Below are positions 9,010 to 17,647 of a DNA stretch of 64,000 nt, piece by piece. The stretch lies in the NCBI GenBank assembly GCA_033764335.1, contig JANRJC010000012.1, positions 1 through 64,000 on the forward strand, given 5' to 3'. The DNA comes from JAGQVA01 sp033764335 (lineage in GTDB: Bacteria > Bacteroidota > Bacteroidia > J057). The notes under the pieces were generated by a model. That model made no database searches, was not told the origin of the DNA, and worked only from the letters and a program-made list of their open reading frames with translations. Every line of letters starts with the position of its first letter. Position 1 is the stretch's first letter. Made by a program: the position numbers and the translations under genes.

Positions 9010-9193
9010 CTAACGCCTTTTGTCGTACCGATTAATGATTCTATCGGTGAACCTTTACCATTCGGCGAATTTTTCAAAATCTTCCCTCAAAGATTACTTA
9101 CTTACTTTGAAAACCTGTCTCAGGACGGTTTTTCATGAATAAAAGCGTTAGAGTTGTGTGTCCCCCTTTTCCCTTCGGAAAAGGGGGTTTTTT
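9010..9193 (+). ncRNA. Candidate structured RNA, possibly 6S-like
   Basis: The gene-free stretch between the kinase and mutS2 contains a long-range stem pairing CTAACGC (9010-9016) with GCGTTAG (9145-9151), extended by TTTT (9018-9021) and AAAA (9141-9144). Inside lie three smaller hairpins: ACCGAT/ATCGGT (9027-9032/9043-9048), TTTTCAAA/TTTGAAAA (9071-9078/9106-9113, with inner ATCTT/AAGAT), and CCTG/CAGG (9114-9124). A perfect terminator for the plus strand follows at 9162-9193 although no protein gene on that strand precedes it. A closed rod with an open centre of this size resembles 6S RNA, but I cannot confirm the family, and the 5' end is unknown. Confidence 0.4.
9162..9193 (+). terminator. 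Rho-independent terminator
   Basis: A perfect 11-bp stem (CCCCCTTTTCC / GGAAAAGGGGG) with loop CTTC is followed by six T on the plus strand. On the minus strand the bases after the stem are not T-rich, so it acts mainly for plus-strand transcription. It ends the candidate RNA, although the hairpin might also protect the 3' end of the mutS2 message. Confidence 0.8.
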
Positions 9194-9204
9194 ATAGGCG
9201 AAGC

Positions 9205-11649
9205 CTATTTTTCGGGTGTCAGTTCGACAATTGTCCAACCGGCTCCGCCTTCTTCAACCGGTGCATCTTTGATGCTTTTCACCAACCTTTGGCCGGTAAG
9301 GTGTGTTCGGATGGCCTCACGCAATATGCCATTGCCTTTTCCGTGAAGGATGCGCAATACATTCAGTCCAGCCAGCCGAGATTCTTCCAGATAACGATCT
9401 ACTTCCGGAAGGGCGTCTTCCACTCTTTTTCCAATCAGATCAATTTTAAACCGCCCTGCAGGTACCGTGTAATCGCCGATAAGGCGGTATGCTCCGGGTT
9501 TTTTGCTTTCTTTCGGGGGTTTAATTTTGATCAATTGCCGGGTCTTTACGGTCAGGCGCATCTCTCCGAGTTCTACTACACCCCGGTTACCCTGCAATTC
9601 GATGAGTTTTCCGTAGGAGTTGGAATCGGTGAGTTTTACCCAATCTCCTTCCACGGGTATTTCTCCCGGAAGGGGTTCGATCCGAAATTCTTTTTTGGCT
9701 TTTTTATCGCGGCTTTTGGGTTCGGAAGAGGGTTCCGCAACTGAATATTCTTCCGGGTCGGGAGGAGTAACTTCGGGAATAGCAGCTTCGAGTTTCTGGC
9801 GAATTTCCTGAGTGGCCTTTTTTTCCGCTTGTTTTTCGCGAATCTCCCGAATGGTTTGTTCTATTTGCCGGTTCGCTCCCAAAATGATGTTTTTTGCCTG
9901 AGCCTCCGCTTCCCGAATGATTTGTTTTTTGTTCTTTTCCAGATCTCCCGAAAGCTGTCGGTGTTTTTCCACTAATTCACTCAGGCTTTTTTCTTTCTCG
10001 GCATTTTCTTTTACCAGGCGGGAAAGCTCCTGATTTTTCTTTTCAAGTTCGTGCAACAATTTTTCGACTTCCACTTCATCCGTCCCCACTTTTTTACGGG
10101 CATTGCGGATAATGCTGAAGTGTACCCCTACCCTTTTGGCCATTTCAAAAGCATAACTACGGCCCGGCATGTGACTGACAAGGGTATAAGTAGGTTTTAA
10201 CTCTCGCGTATTAAATTCCATCGCCGCATTCATCACCCCGTGGGTGATTTCTGCAAACTCTTTCAGGTTGCCGTAATGGGTAGTGATGACCCCATAAGCT
10301 CCCTGCCTCACAAATCGCTCTAAAAAGGCCTCGGCGATAGCACCGCCTTGTTTGGGATCGGTACCGCTGCCAAACTCATCAATCAAAAACAGGGAACCTC
10401 GTGTCATACGGTCTCCCATCCGGCGCATCTGAAACAGATGGGAGGTGTAAGTACTCAGGTCATTTTCCACGGATTGCTCGTCCCCAATGTCAAGGAAAAG
10501 GGAATCAAACAGTCGAAAAACCGAACTTTCGTCCACCGGAATAAGAAATCCCGACTGGAGCATTAGCTGAAGGAGACCAATGGTTTTTAGTGTAACCGAT
10601 TTGCCGCCGGCATTGGGTCCGGAGATCAACACGATCCGGTCGGTAGCATCCATCTTCAGATTGAGCGGCACTACCTCAAAGGGCGTTTGTTTAGCTTTGA
10701 GGACAAGCAATGGGTAATATCCCCGTATGATATCCAGTTTTTCCCCTTCCGGCTCGATAAGCGGAAGGCCTGCATCCAAGTCAACCGCAAGCTGGGCTTT
10801 GGCCTGAATGAGGTCAACATGGGTGATAATCTCCCGAAATTCGCGTAAACCGTCGAGGGAAAGGCGAATAACCGAAGAAATTTTCTGAAGAATGCGAATA
10901 ATTTCATTTTGTTCGCCAAACTGAAGTTCCCGCATACGGTTGTTGAGCGGAAGGGCCTCTGCCGGCTCGATATATACCGTTCCTCCGGTTTGAGACACAT
11001 CCTGAACAAATCCGGCAACCTGGTTTTTGGCTTCGGCTTTTACCGGAATGACGAGCCGGTCGTTTCGAATGGTGATTTCCTTTTCCTGGCTCCAGTTTTG
11101 TTCATTGGCCATTCGAAGCACTTTGTACAAAGTATTGCGAAGGTCATTGGCCGTAGAAATGAGTTGGCGACGGATTTGAGCCAGTTCCGGAGAAGCATTG
11201 TCCCGGATATTGCCCCTTTCATCCAAAACTTCCTCAATTTTTTTTATCAACCCCGAATCAAAAGCCTGTTGATTGACCATTTGATGGAGGTGTGGATACT
11301 TCTCACTGCGTTGCCGAAGATAATGAGTAACTTCGCGAATAATGACCAGCCAACTCAAAAAAGCGTGCAAGTCCTGCCGGTTTAGCCAGTTGCCTTCTAT
11401 TTCCAGACGTGCCAGAATCGGGGAAATAGCGCCTATCCGAAGTGAGGGAAAGGGATCGCCAAATTCCAGAATATCTTTAAATTCGCGGACTTTATACAAC
11501 TCTGCGAGAATGCGTTCTGAAGATTTTTCCGGGCGAATAAGCGGAATTTCGGCTTTTGCCTCCTCGCTTTTGACCTGATTGTCAAGGTAGGCGAGAATTT
11601 CATCGAATCCGAGTTTTTCAAAAGTATGCGGGTGAACACATTTCATCAT
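9205..11649 (-). CDS. mutS2: MutS2 family protein
   Basis: An 814-residue MutS2, a homodimeric ATPase/nuclease linked to suppression of recombination and, in some bacteria, rescue of collided ribosomes. It has the MutS clamp/lever region, the ATPase with Walker A GPNAGGKSVTLKT (about 345-357) and LIDEFGSGTDP (about 420), a long charged coiled coil (about 520-640), and a C-terminal Smr domain with LRILHGKGNGILREAI. It lacks the mismatch-recognition domain of MutS1, as expected. The start codon overlaps the stop of the upstream DUF4296 gene, so the two are translationally coupled; a second ATG follows directly. Length is normal. Confidence 0.95.
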   Translation of the reverse strand: MMKCVHPHTFEKLGFDEILAYLDNQVKSEEAKAEIPLIRPEKSSERILAELYKVREFKDILEFGDPFPSLRIGAISPILARLEIEGNWLNRQDLHAFLSWLVIIREVTHYLRQRSEKYPHLHQMVNQQAFDSGLIKKIEEVLDERGNIRDNASPELAQIRRQLISTANDLRNTLYKVLRMANEQNWSQEKEITIRNDRLVIPVKAEAKNQVAGFVQDVSQTGGTVYIEPAEALPLNNRMRELQFGEQNEIIRILQKISSVIRLSLDGLREFREIITHVDLIQAKAQLAVDLDAGLPLIEPEGEKLDIIRGYYPLLVLKAKQTPFEVVPLNLKMDATDRIVLISGPNAGGKSVTLKTIGLLQLMLQSGFLIPVDESSVFRLFDSLFLDIGDEQSVENDLSTYTSHLFQMRRMGDRMTRGSLFLIDEFGSGTDPKQGGAIAEAFLERFVRQGAYGVITTHYGNLKEFAEITHGVMNAAMEFNTRELKPTYTLVSHMPGRSYAFEMAKRVGVHFSIIRNARKKVGTDEVEVEKLLHELEKKNQELSRLVKENAEKEKSLSELVEKHRQLSGDLEKNKKQIIREAEAQAKNIILGANRQIEQTIREIREKQAEKKATQEIRQKLEAAIPEVTPPDPEEYSVAEPSSEPKSRDKKAKKEFRIEPLPGEIPVEGDWVKLTDSNSYGKLIELQGNRGVVELGEMRLTVKTRQLIKIKPPKESKKPGAYRLIGDYTVPAGRFKIDLIGKRVEDALPEVDRYLEESRLAGLNVLRILHGKGNGILREAIRTHLTGQRLVKSIKDAPVEEGGAGWTIVELTPEK

Positions 11650-12035
11650 TGAATTCCTGCAGCTCCGGGTTTAGTTGCCTGAGGTGATTCTTTACCGAAA
11701 GATTTGTCATACGACTGTTCCATTTTCTGGTCATAATCTTTGATCATTCGGTAGTAAATCGAATCCATCAGTATCGGGTGGTTGAGATAATATTCGTAAC
11801 TTCGTAGAAACGTGGGCCGGTCCAGGCCGTGTTTTTTCAGGATTTCATCCTGCATATCTTCCCGAAAATTTTTCCGGGCTTTTATATGCCGGATATTGGC
11901 ATCACCGATGCCTTCCATTGTATGGATATCGGCCAGCACAACCTGCATTTTTTCTTCGGACAAAATATTCTCCGGCATACTTTCCACACAGCCGAAAAAC
12001 AAAAACGTCAGACAGATCAGCCAATAGTTTTTCAT
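11646..12035 (-). CDS. DUF4296 lipoprotein
   Basis: A 129-residue putative lipoprotein. The start at 12033-12035 gives a signal peptide with lipobox LFFGC, followed by the DUF4296 pattern PENILSEEKMQVVLADIHTMEGI and a C-terminal helical YYLNHPILMDSIYYRMIKDYDQK. DUF4296 is common in Bacteroidota and has no known role. A longer frame reaches back to 12329 but would run across folA and lacks a signal peptide. A TAnnTTTG element (TATCTTTG, 12040-12047) lies only 4 nt before this ATG, suggesting a leaderless or nearly leaderless message. The gene overlaps mutS2 by 4 nt. Confidence 0.85.
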   Translation of the reverse strand: MKNYWLICLTFLFFGCVESMPENILSEEKMQVVLADIHTMEGIGDANIRHIKARKNFREDMQDEILKKHGLDRPTFLRSYEYYLNHPILMDSIYYRMIKDYDQKMEQSYDKSFGKESPQATKPGAAGIQ

Positions 12036-12039
12036 GACA

Positions 12040-12047
12040 CAAAGATA
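12040..12047 (-). promoter_or_regulatory. Candidate -7 element for the DUF4296-mutS2 operon
   Basis: On the minus strand this reads TATCTTTG, an exact TAnnTTTG match. It ends 4 nt before the ATG at 12035, so transcription would start at or very near the initiation codon. A TTTG lies 15 nt further upstream, a shorter spacing than usual. Confidence 0.35.
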
Positions 12048-12071
12048 TAGTATTTTCGACCTCAAAAAAAT

Positions 12072-12575
12072 ATGCCCGCCATAAGTGCCATATACGCGAT
12101 TTCGGAAAATCAGGTCATTGGGAAAGAAAATTCTATCCCGTGGCGGTTGTCGGCGGATCTCAAACGCTACAAACAGCTCACGATGGGTAAGCCGATTCTG
12201 ATGGGAAGAAAAACCTTTGAATCCATTGGCAGACCCTTGCCCGGCAGGCGAAATATCATCATCACACGAAACCCGCATTTTGCCGCGGAAGGAATAGAAA
12301 CTACTCCTTCGCTCGAATCCGCCATCCAACTTTGCGGGGATGTACCCGAAATTTTTATCGTCGGAGGTTCGGCCTTATTTCAGGAAGGCGTGGAAAAAGG
12401 TTACATTTCGAAAATTTATGAAACATTAGTTCATGCAGATATAGATGGCGATACCTTTTTTCGACTTTCCAACGTAGAAAACTGGACTATTACGGAAATA
12501 GAGTCCCATCAGGCAGATGAAAAAAACGAATTTGCTTATACATACCGGACTCTTGTGAGAAAAGTTGTAAACTAA
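12072..12575 (+). CDS. folA: Dihydrofolate reductase
   Basis: A 167-residue dihydrofolate reductase, which reduces dihydrofolate to tetrahydrofolate with NADPH. It shows the N-terminal substrate loop ISENQVIGKENSIPWRLSADLKRYKQLT, the NADPH-binding GRKTFESIGRPLPGR and IFIVGGSALF, and the C-terminal strand ending YTYRTL. Length and order are typical of the chromosomal FolA family. The ATG lies 36 nt from the divergent DUF4296 gene, so the two share a compact promoter region. A dinB-family gene follows 17 nt later. Confidence 0.96.
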   Translation: MPAISAIYAISENQVIGKENSIPWRLSADLKRYKQLTMGKPILMGRKTFESIGRPLPGRRNIIITRNPHFAAEGIETTPSLESAIQLCGDVPEIFIVGGSALFQEGVEKGYISKIYETLVHADIDGDTFFRLSNVENWTITEIESHQADEKNEFAYTYRTLVRKVVN

Positions 12576-12592
12576 AAATTAATGATTGTAAA

Positions 12593-13108
12593 ATGAACGG
12601 ATTTCCCTCCCCAACCGAATACGCACCTTACTATTTCACCTATATTGGGTTAGTACCCGCAGATACCGATATTCGGAGTTTTCTGAACACACAGGAAAAA
12701 TCTCTGTTTTCTTTTTTTAAAAATATCCCTTCCGAAAAACACGATTACCGATACGCCGAGGGAAAATGGTCGGTAAAAGAAGTAGTGGGGCATATCCTTG
12801 ATACCGAGCGTATTATGGCTTACCGCGCACTGCGGGTGGGACGAGGAGACACCACACCCATTGAAGGGTTTGAGCAGGACGATTATGTTCCTGCCGGGAA
12901 ATTTGCTGCGCGAAAGTGGGAAGACTTGCTCCATGAGTTTTCAACGGTAAGGCAGTCCACCCTTAGTCTGGTAAACACTATGCCCGATGAAGCTTTTACC
13001 CAAATGGGCACGGCAAACGGAAAACCGGTTTCCTGTCGGGCATTATTTTATATCATAGCCGGCCACGCTCTGTATCACCGGCAAATTCTCGAACAAAAAT
13101 ATCTTTAA
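12593..13108 (+). CDS. DinB-like superfamily protein
   Basis: A 171-residue four-helix-bundle protein of the DinB/YfiT-like superfamily, metal-binding proteins often involved in thiol-transfer or detoxification reactions. The potential metal-binding histidines appear in KEVVGHILDTERI, and in AGHALYHRQIL near the C-terminus. The middle contains GFEQDDYVPAGKFAARKW, typical of the DinB_2 group. The substrate is unknown. It sits between folA and smpB with short gaps, so it is probably cotranscribed with both. Confidence 0.85.
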   Translation: MNGFPSPTEYAPYYFTYIGLVPADTDIRSFLNTQEKSLFSFFKNIPSEKHDYRYAEGKWSVKEVVGHILDTERIMAYRALRVGRGDTTPIEGFEQDDYVPAGKFAARKWEDLLHEFSTVRQSTLSLVNTMPDEAFTQMGTANGKPVSCRALFYIIAGHALYHRQILEQKYL

Positions 13109-13117
13109 AATCTGACC

Positions 13118-13579
13118 GTGACGATCAAAGGACGAAATACCACCATTGTAAGCAACCGAAAAGCGGGGTTCGAATACACGCTCGAAGATCGGCTGGAGGC
13201 AGGAATACTGCTAACCGGAACCGAAGTCAAATCTTTACGAAACGGCAAAGTTAATTTGCAGGAAGCCTACTGTGCTTTTCAGGGGGAAGAATTGTTTATC
13301 TGGAGCATGAACATTGCCGAATATACCGAAGGTTCCTACAACAATCACGTCCCTACACGAGAGCGAAAATTATTGCTGAAAAAAAGGGAGTTACAGAAAC
13401 TGAAAAAAGCGATCGAACAAAAAGGTTATACCATCGTTCCGATCAAAGTTTTTTTCAATGACCGAAACCTGGCCAAAGTAGAAGTAGCATTGGCAAAAGG
13501 CAAAAAAATCCACGACAAACGCGACTCCATTAAAGACCGGGACTCCAAAAGAGAACTGGACCGGCACAATAAGTATTAA
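13118..13579 (+). CDS. smpB: SsrA-binding protein SmpB
   Basis: A 153-residue SmpB, the partner of tmRNA in trans-translation that frees stalled ribosomes. Conserved parts are NRKAGFEYTLEDRLEAGILLTGTEVKSLR (given here as a landmark only in part), NIAEYTEGSYNNH, KRELQKLKKAI and the basic C-terminal tail beginning KGKKIHDKRDSIKDRD, which folds in the decoding centre. I take the GTG at 13118 as the start because the protein begins just before the conserved region there and no ATG lies close by. The tmRNA gene itself is not visible in this window. Confidence 0.95.
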   Translation: MTIKGRNTTIVSNRKAGFEYTLEDRLEAGILLTGTEVKSLRNGKVNLQEAYCAFQGEELFIWSMNIAEYTEGSYNNHVPTRERKLLLKKRELQKLKKAIEQKGYTIVPIKVFFNDRNLAKVEVALAKGKKIHDKRDSIKDRDSKRELDRHNKY

Positions 13580-13629
13580 GTAATTGTGTGATTTCCGCTT
13601 AGAATTTCTTTACTTTGTAACCGTTTTCC

Positions 13630-13714
13630 GGAGAGGTGCCAGAGTGGTCGAATGGGGCAGTCTCGAAAACTGTTGTACCTTCGGGTACCGAGGGTTCGAA
13701 TCCCTCCCTCTCCG
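13630..13714 (+). tRNA. tRNA-Ser (anticodon CGA)
   Basis: The acceptor stem pairs GGAGAGG (13630-13636) with CCTCTCC (13707-13713), with G as discriminator base. The anticodon arm GCAGT-CTCGAAA-ACTGT gives anticodon CGA, reading UCG. A long variable arm (TTGTACC-TTCG-GGTACCG) marks a class II tRNA, and the T arm is AGGG-TTCGAAT-CCCT. CCA is not encoded. A near-consensus -7 element (TACTTTG) lies about 13 nt upstream. Confidence 0.96.
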
Positions 13715-13750
13715 CAAAGTAAATAATTACAAGGTTGATCTCGCTAACTC

Positions 13751-15268
13751 TTAACTCCACAACCGGTCATGCGACCTTTTGGCGTCCCATTCCGGGGTCG
13801 GGGCAAAATAGCTCTTGTCTTCTTCGTGGATATGTTTTTTGAGTTCTTCTTCGTTGAGTTCGACCCCGAGGCCGGGAGCGTCCGTAGGTACGTGTGCAAA
13901 CCCTTTGGTGTATAAAGGTTGTTCGCCCACCATTTTGACGAGTTTTGGCCACCAGGGGTTGTCCACACACTGAGTAGGCATTTCCAGTGCGAGGAAGTTT
14001 TGCGTGGCCGCTGCGCAATGCACATTCGCCATAAAGGAAACGGGGGTCCCGGCAAAATGCATTTTCATCGCGACGTCTGTCTCCTCGGCATAATCGCCAA
14101 TTCTTTTGGTTTCCAGAATACCTCCGGAAGTTCCCATGTCGGGATGCACAATGTCCACCGCATGTACATCGCAGAGTTTGCGAAAGGCCTCTTTGCCAAA
14201 TATGTCTTCGCCGGTGATGGTGGGCGAATTGATCGAATCCGTAATCATTTTCAACTGATCAATACTGTCCCAGGGCACAAAGTCTTCCAGCGAAGCCAAA
14301 CGGAATTTTTCAAGTGCATTGGCTACCCGGATACAATTGTTTACATCAAAATGCCCAAAATGATCCGCAGACAGCGGGATATCATATCCGACAATATTGC
14401 GAATGGTTTCTACATAATTAGAAAGCAATTCCAGGCCTTTATCGGTAACCTGTATCCCCGTGAAGGCATGTCGGGTGTTTTGGTAAGAGAGGAAATCGTC
14501 GGCATTGTTGTCCTTAAAGCCGGGAATAAAGGGTGTGTTTACGGTCGCTCCCGGCACATCGCTGTAAACACCAATTCCAGGGTGCATTTTCAGCCAGGTA
14601 AAACCCTGCTCTTCAATGCGGACTTTACAATCTGCCTTAAACTTTTCGACGTCCATATTTTTGGCGTTATGGGCAGGGATATAAGCATACAGTCGCACCT
14701 TGTTTCGGTATTTCCCGCCGAGCAGTTGCCATACAGGCACGTTATATGCTTTGCCGACAAGGTCCCACAGCGCCATTTCTACCCCACTGACGCCGCCGGC
14801 TTTTCGGCCATGTCCGCCAAAGGGTTTGATGATTTTGAAGAGCATTTCGACATTGCAGGGGTTCATACCGAGGATGCGGCTTTTCAGGAAAAGTCCGTAT
14901 CGTGGATCGGCACCGTCACGTAGCTCCCCTAGCCCATATATACCCTGATTGGTATCAATGCGGATCAACACATTGCGAGCATTGGTGAAGGAGGTTCCGT
15001 TGGAAATGGTAACGTAGCGCATATCCGTGATCTTAAGGTCAGAGGGATTGGAAAGCCGGTTGACTTTACTTGTAGTCTGAGCAATGGTATCACTAATGGA
15101 CATTCCCATCAGGCTGGTGATTGCCATGCCGCCCAAGGCGGTTTTTTTCAGAAAATTTCGCCGGGAATCACTGGTAGCAGGGTTTTCGATTTCCTGTTGA
15201 ATAGCCAGCGTTTCTTCCCGCTCTGATTGTTTGTGATTAGCAATGATTTGATTGAGGATGTTTTTCAT
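13751..15268 (-). CDS. Tat-exported enolase-superfamily (mandelate racemase-like) enzyme
   Basis: A 505-residue member of the mandelate racemase/muconate lactonizing group, which abstract a proton next to a carboxylate; sugar-acid dehydratases are common in it. Residues 35-55 hold a perfect twin-arginine signal, SRRNFLK followed by a hydrophobic stretch, after an unusually long n-region. The N-terminal capping domain is followed by the barrel with FTWLKMHPG, the metal ligands in SADHFGHFD, SLEDFVPWD and ITGEDIFG, and PDMGTSGG. It is thus expected to act outside the cytoplasm. The substrate is unknown: the neighbours are not sugar catabolic genes. It is a single-gene unit between a tRNA and a terminator. 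Confidence 0.85.
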   Translation of the reverse strand: MKNILNQIIANHKQSEREETLAIQQEIENPATSDSRRNFLKKTALGGMAITSLMGMSISDTIAQTTSKVNRLSNPSDLKITDMRYVTISNGTSFTNARNVLIRIDTNQGIYGLGELRDGADPRYGLFLKSRILGMNPCNVEMLFKIIKPFGGHGRKAGGVSGVEMALWDLVGKAYNVPVWQLLGGKYRNKVRLYAYIPAHNAKNMDVEKFKADCKVRIEEQGFTWLKMHPGIGVYSDVPGATVNTPFIPGFKDNNADDFLSYQNTRHAFTGIQVTDKGLELLSNYVETIRNIVGYDIPLSADHFGHFDVNNCIRVANALEKFRLASLEDFVPWDSIDQLKMITDSINSPTITGEDIFGKEAFRKLCDVHAVDIVHPDMGTSGGILETKRIGDYAEETDVAMKMHFAGTPVSFMANVHCAAATQNFLALEMPTQCVDNPWWPKLVKMVGEQPLYTKGFAHVPTDAPGLGVELNEEELKKHIHEEDKSYFAPTPEWDAKRSHDRLWS

Positions 15269-15288
15269 AAAGGAATAATTAAAAAAAA

Positions 15289-15326
15289 CCTGCGACCGGA
15301 GAATATGCGTAATCTCAGGTCGCAGG
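15289..15326 (-). terminator. Rho-independent terminator after the small lipoprotein gene
   Basis: An inverted repeat CCTGCGACC (15289-15297) / GGTCGCAGG (15318-15326) encloses a 20-nt loop; on the minus strand it is followed by eight T (15281-15288). It lies between the lipoprotein stop at 15360 and the start of the enolase-superfamily gene at 15268. Confidence 0.8.
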
Positions 15327-15359
15327 GTGATTAATCTTACTTACTTGGTGTTGGAGTCG

Positions 15360-15758
15360 TCAGGAATTGCCTTTGATACCGCAAATTACGATCTGAGCCA
15401 TCCGCTCATAGACCGGATTTTCCAGATCGCCGTTTCCGCAGGCACTCACATACACCATGTCTCCGCTAAAATCATAGTGGAAAGTAACTTCAACTTTGTC
15501 TCCTACTTTGTAAGAATCTTCCAGTTTAAAACTGGCAGGAAACACATCCTGATAGCGGTTGCCGGTTTCACTAATTAGCACCAGGTAGAGAAATGGCTGG
15601 CTGGAGTTGTGTCCGGCCTCGCGATACTCTACCGCTGCCTGTGAATACAGATTGCAGGTTTCCGCTTTTTCTTCAGCCAGGGGCTGAACCAGCTCTTTCT
15701 GGGTGCAACCCCAGGATAATCCAATAATCAGAAGCGCGATGGGAAGCAGTACTTTCAT
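15360..15758 (-). CDS. Small putative lipoprotein of unknown function
   Basis: A 132-residue protein with a lipoprotein signal (lipobox LSWGC at residues 14-18), so likely attached to the inner leaflet of the outer membrane or the periplasmic face of the inner one. The mature part contains two further Cys in AETCNLY and VSACGNG plus IVICGIKG near the end, and a beta-rich pattern with KVGDKVEVTFHYDFSGD. I do not recognise a family. It is a single-gene unit: a terminator follows and the MCE operon upstream ends 93 nt away. Confidence 0.75.
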   Translation of the reverse strand: MKVLLPIALLIIGLSWGCTQKELVQPLAEEKAETCNLYSQAAVEYREAGHNSSQPFLYLVLISETGNRYQDVFPASFKLEDSYKVGDKVEVTFHYDFSGDMVYVSACGNGDLENPVYERMAQIVICGIKGNS

Positions 15759-15851
15759 AAGTATGGAGTTAGTTTATTTATCCCAACTTATAAAATAACT
15801 CTCTGACTTGCAAGCAGTTTTGAATTATTGTTCCAACATAAACCTGTGGTC

Positions 15852-16838
15852 TTATTCAGGTTTATTTTTTTTAAATATTCGCTTACGGAACAAAAAGCTC
15901 TCTCGTGCAGCCTCAAGCGTTTTGTCGAGTTCATCTGAGCTATTTTTCAGGTTGGTCATGCTCTCCTGAAGCGTATTGGCAAAGGCGGAGTCTTTGAGCA
16001 TCATGCCCATAGGCGCGTTGGGGTCATCCATGCCGGCCATGATGACCTGAAGATCCTTTGTGAGTTTATTGAGTTGTTCGGCCGTACGAGCAGCTTCATC
16101 AGCGGTTTTACTTACATCCACCAGGGTGCGATCCACACGGTTTTCATAACTGGTGTCGTTGAGGATGGCGCCCACCATTCCTTCGCCAGCATTGACTTTG
16201 GAGACCAGTTGGGTAAGGCCACGGGTTGCCTGTGCGGTATTGCGACTGGCAACGGCAGCGGAAGTGATACTAGCACGAAGTTCATCGTACATAATGGAGT
16301 CCTGAATAATTCCACCGAGACTACCTTTACCGCCTTGAATGTCCGTAAGAATGGTTTTGATGTCCGAGGTAATCGCAGCGAGATTGTCGTTGGTTACTTT
16401 GAAGGTGGCCATAAGCTCGTCCGTATTAAGGCCGCCCTGAGAAGCATCAATCATGTCGCCATCTTCGACTGCCAGGGATTCTTCTGTGCCACCGGAAATG
16501 ATGACGATTTTATTTCCCAAAAGTCCATCCGAACCAATTTTGGCGGTGGCGTCTTTTTTGATAAAATGCTGAAGGGTTTTGCCTACTTTCAATTCCAATA
16601 ATACCGATTGAGTACTTTCAATCACTACATCTTTGACGATGCCGATTTTTACCCCGGAAAACCATACGTTACTGCCTTTTTGCAAACCCTGTACGTTGGT
16701 TACCCGCACTTGAAGGCGGAAAGTGCGTTCAAATACATTCTGCTGCCGACCCACGAGTGCCAAAACAGCGATAAACAAAATCAATCCGACGAGCACAAAG
16801 CTGCCCAGTTTCGCTTGTTTGATTGTTTCCTGATTCAT
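15852..16838 (-). CDS. MlaD-family (MCE) lipid-transport protein
   Basis: A 328-residue substrate-binding subunit of an MCE-type ABC lipid transporter. Starting at the ATG at 16836-16838, one N-terminal membrane anchor (about residues 12-30) is followed by an MCE domain with VTNVQGLQKGSNVWFSGVKIG, then a long helical region (about 130-328) rich in Asn, Thr and Ser that would form the periplasmic barrel or needle. The longer frame to 16913 would overlap the ATPase gene and has no support. It is the third gene of a permease-ATPase-MCE operon, the order used by Bacteroidota Mla-like systems. Confidence 0.9.
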   Translation of the reverse strand: MNQETIKQAKLGSFVLVGLILFIAVLALVGRQQNVFERTFRLQVRVTNVQGLQKGSNVWFSGVKIGIVKDVVIESTQSVLLELKVGKTLQHFIKKDATAKIGSDGLLGNKIVIISGGTEESLAVEDGDMIDASQGGLNTDELMATFKVTNDNLAAITSDIKTILTDIQGGKGSLGGIIQDSIMYDELRASITSAAVASRNTAQATRGLTQLVSKVNAGEGMVGAILNDTSYENRVDRTLVDVSKTADEAARTAEQLNKLTKDLQVIMAGMDDPNAPMGMMLKDSAFANTLQESMTNLKNSSDELDKTLEAARESFLFRKRIFKKNKPE

Positions 16839-16860
16839 ATAACTTGTTCGGTTTTCGTAA

Positions 16861-17643
16861 TCAATATTCAAAAAATGGTCGTATCCTCGGGTCTTCAGCC
16901 TCCGAAAGATCATTATAAGTTCCTCTTAATACAAATTCCCCTTCATACATAAAATTGATACGGTTGCTGGTCATCCGGGCACAGGTAATGTCGTGGGTAA
17001 TAATAATGGAAGAGGTATGGTATGTTTCCTGCACACTGAGGATAAGCTCGTTGATTTCGCCTGCGGTAATCGGATCAAGCCCCGCCGTAGGTTCATCATA
17101 GAGCATAATCGTCGGGTTTAGAATCAATGTACGGGCAATACCCACTCGCTTTTGCATACCTCCGGAAAGTTCAACCGGCATAAGATCTATGGCATACAAA
17201 AGCCCTACATTGCTCAGGGCTTCCTCCACCCGGTCGTTGATTTCCGCCTGGTTTAAACCGGGTTCGTTGCGTTTGAGGGGGAATTCCAGGTTTTCTCGCA
17301 CATTCATCGAATCGTAAAGCGCCGACATCTGAAAAGAAAAACCAATTCTTTTTCGAAGATCATTGATCGCAAAAGAATTCATGGACGTAACATCGCGACC
17401 CATTACCCGAAGAATGCCGGAGTCGCTTTTCATCAGGCCGACAATACATTTGATCAATACGGACTTTCCGGTTCCCGACCTTCCCAAAACCACCAGGTTT
17501 TCGCCTTCGAATAACTTCATGCTGATGTTTTTCAGCACGTGATTTTCGCCAAAACTTTTATTAAGGCCTTCTATTTCGATGACCACCTCACGGTTTTCAT
17601 AGGAAAAAGTACGGGTGGAACGTTGGTTCAGAATATGTGGCAT
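16861..17643 (-). CDS. MlaF-family ABC transporter ATPase
   Basis: A 260-residue cytoplasmic ATPase that powers phospholipid transport through the MlaE-like permease. It has Walker A GRSGTGKS, the Q-loop near FSFQMSALYDS, the signature ELSGGMQKRVG and Walker B IMLYDEPTAGLDP, then the switch His in IIITHD. The Q-loop and signature match the MlaF/Ttg2A group rather than a drug exporter. It lies 4 nt after the permease gene and 22 nt before the MCE gene. Confidence 0.94.
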   Translation of the reverse strand: MPHILNQRSTRTFSYENREVVIEIEGLNKSFGENHVLKNISMKLFEGENLVVLGRSGTGKSVLIKCIVGLMKSDSGILRVMGRDVTSMNSFAINDLRKRIGFSFQMSALYDSMNVRENLEFPLKRNEPGLNQAEINDRVEEALSNVGLLYAIDLMPVELSGGMQKRVGIARTLILNPTIMLYDEPTAGLDPITAGEINELILSVQETYHTSSIIITHDITCARMTSNRINFMYEGEFVLRGTYNDLSEAEDPRIRPFFEY

Positions 17644-17647
17644 GTCT

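Noticed and set aside
8953..9138. Possible 61-residue plus-strand protein
   Set aside because: It runs across the hairpins of the candidate RNA, and its composition and lack of homology do not support translation.
15839..15870. Inverted repeat TAAACCTG/CAGGTTTA followed by T on the plus strand
   Set aside because: It looks like a plus-strand terminator, but overlaps the stop of a minus-strand gene and has no plus-strand gene before it; for the minus strand the tail lacks a T tract.
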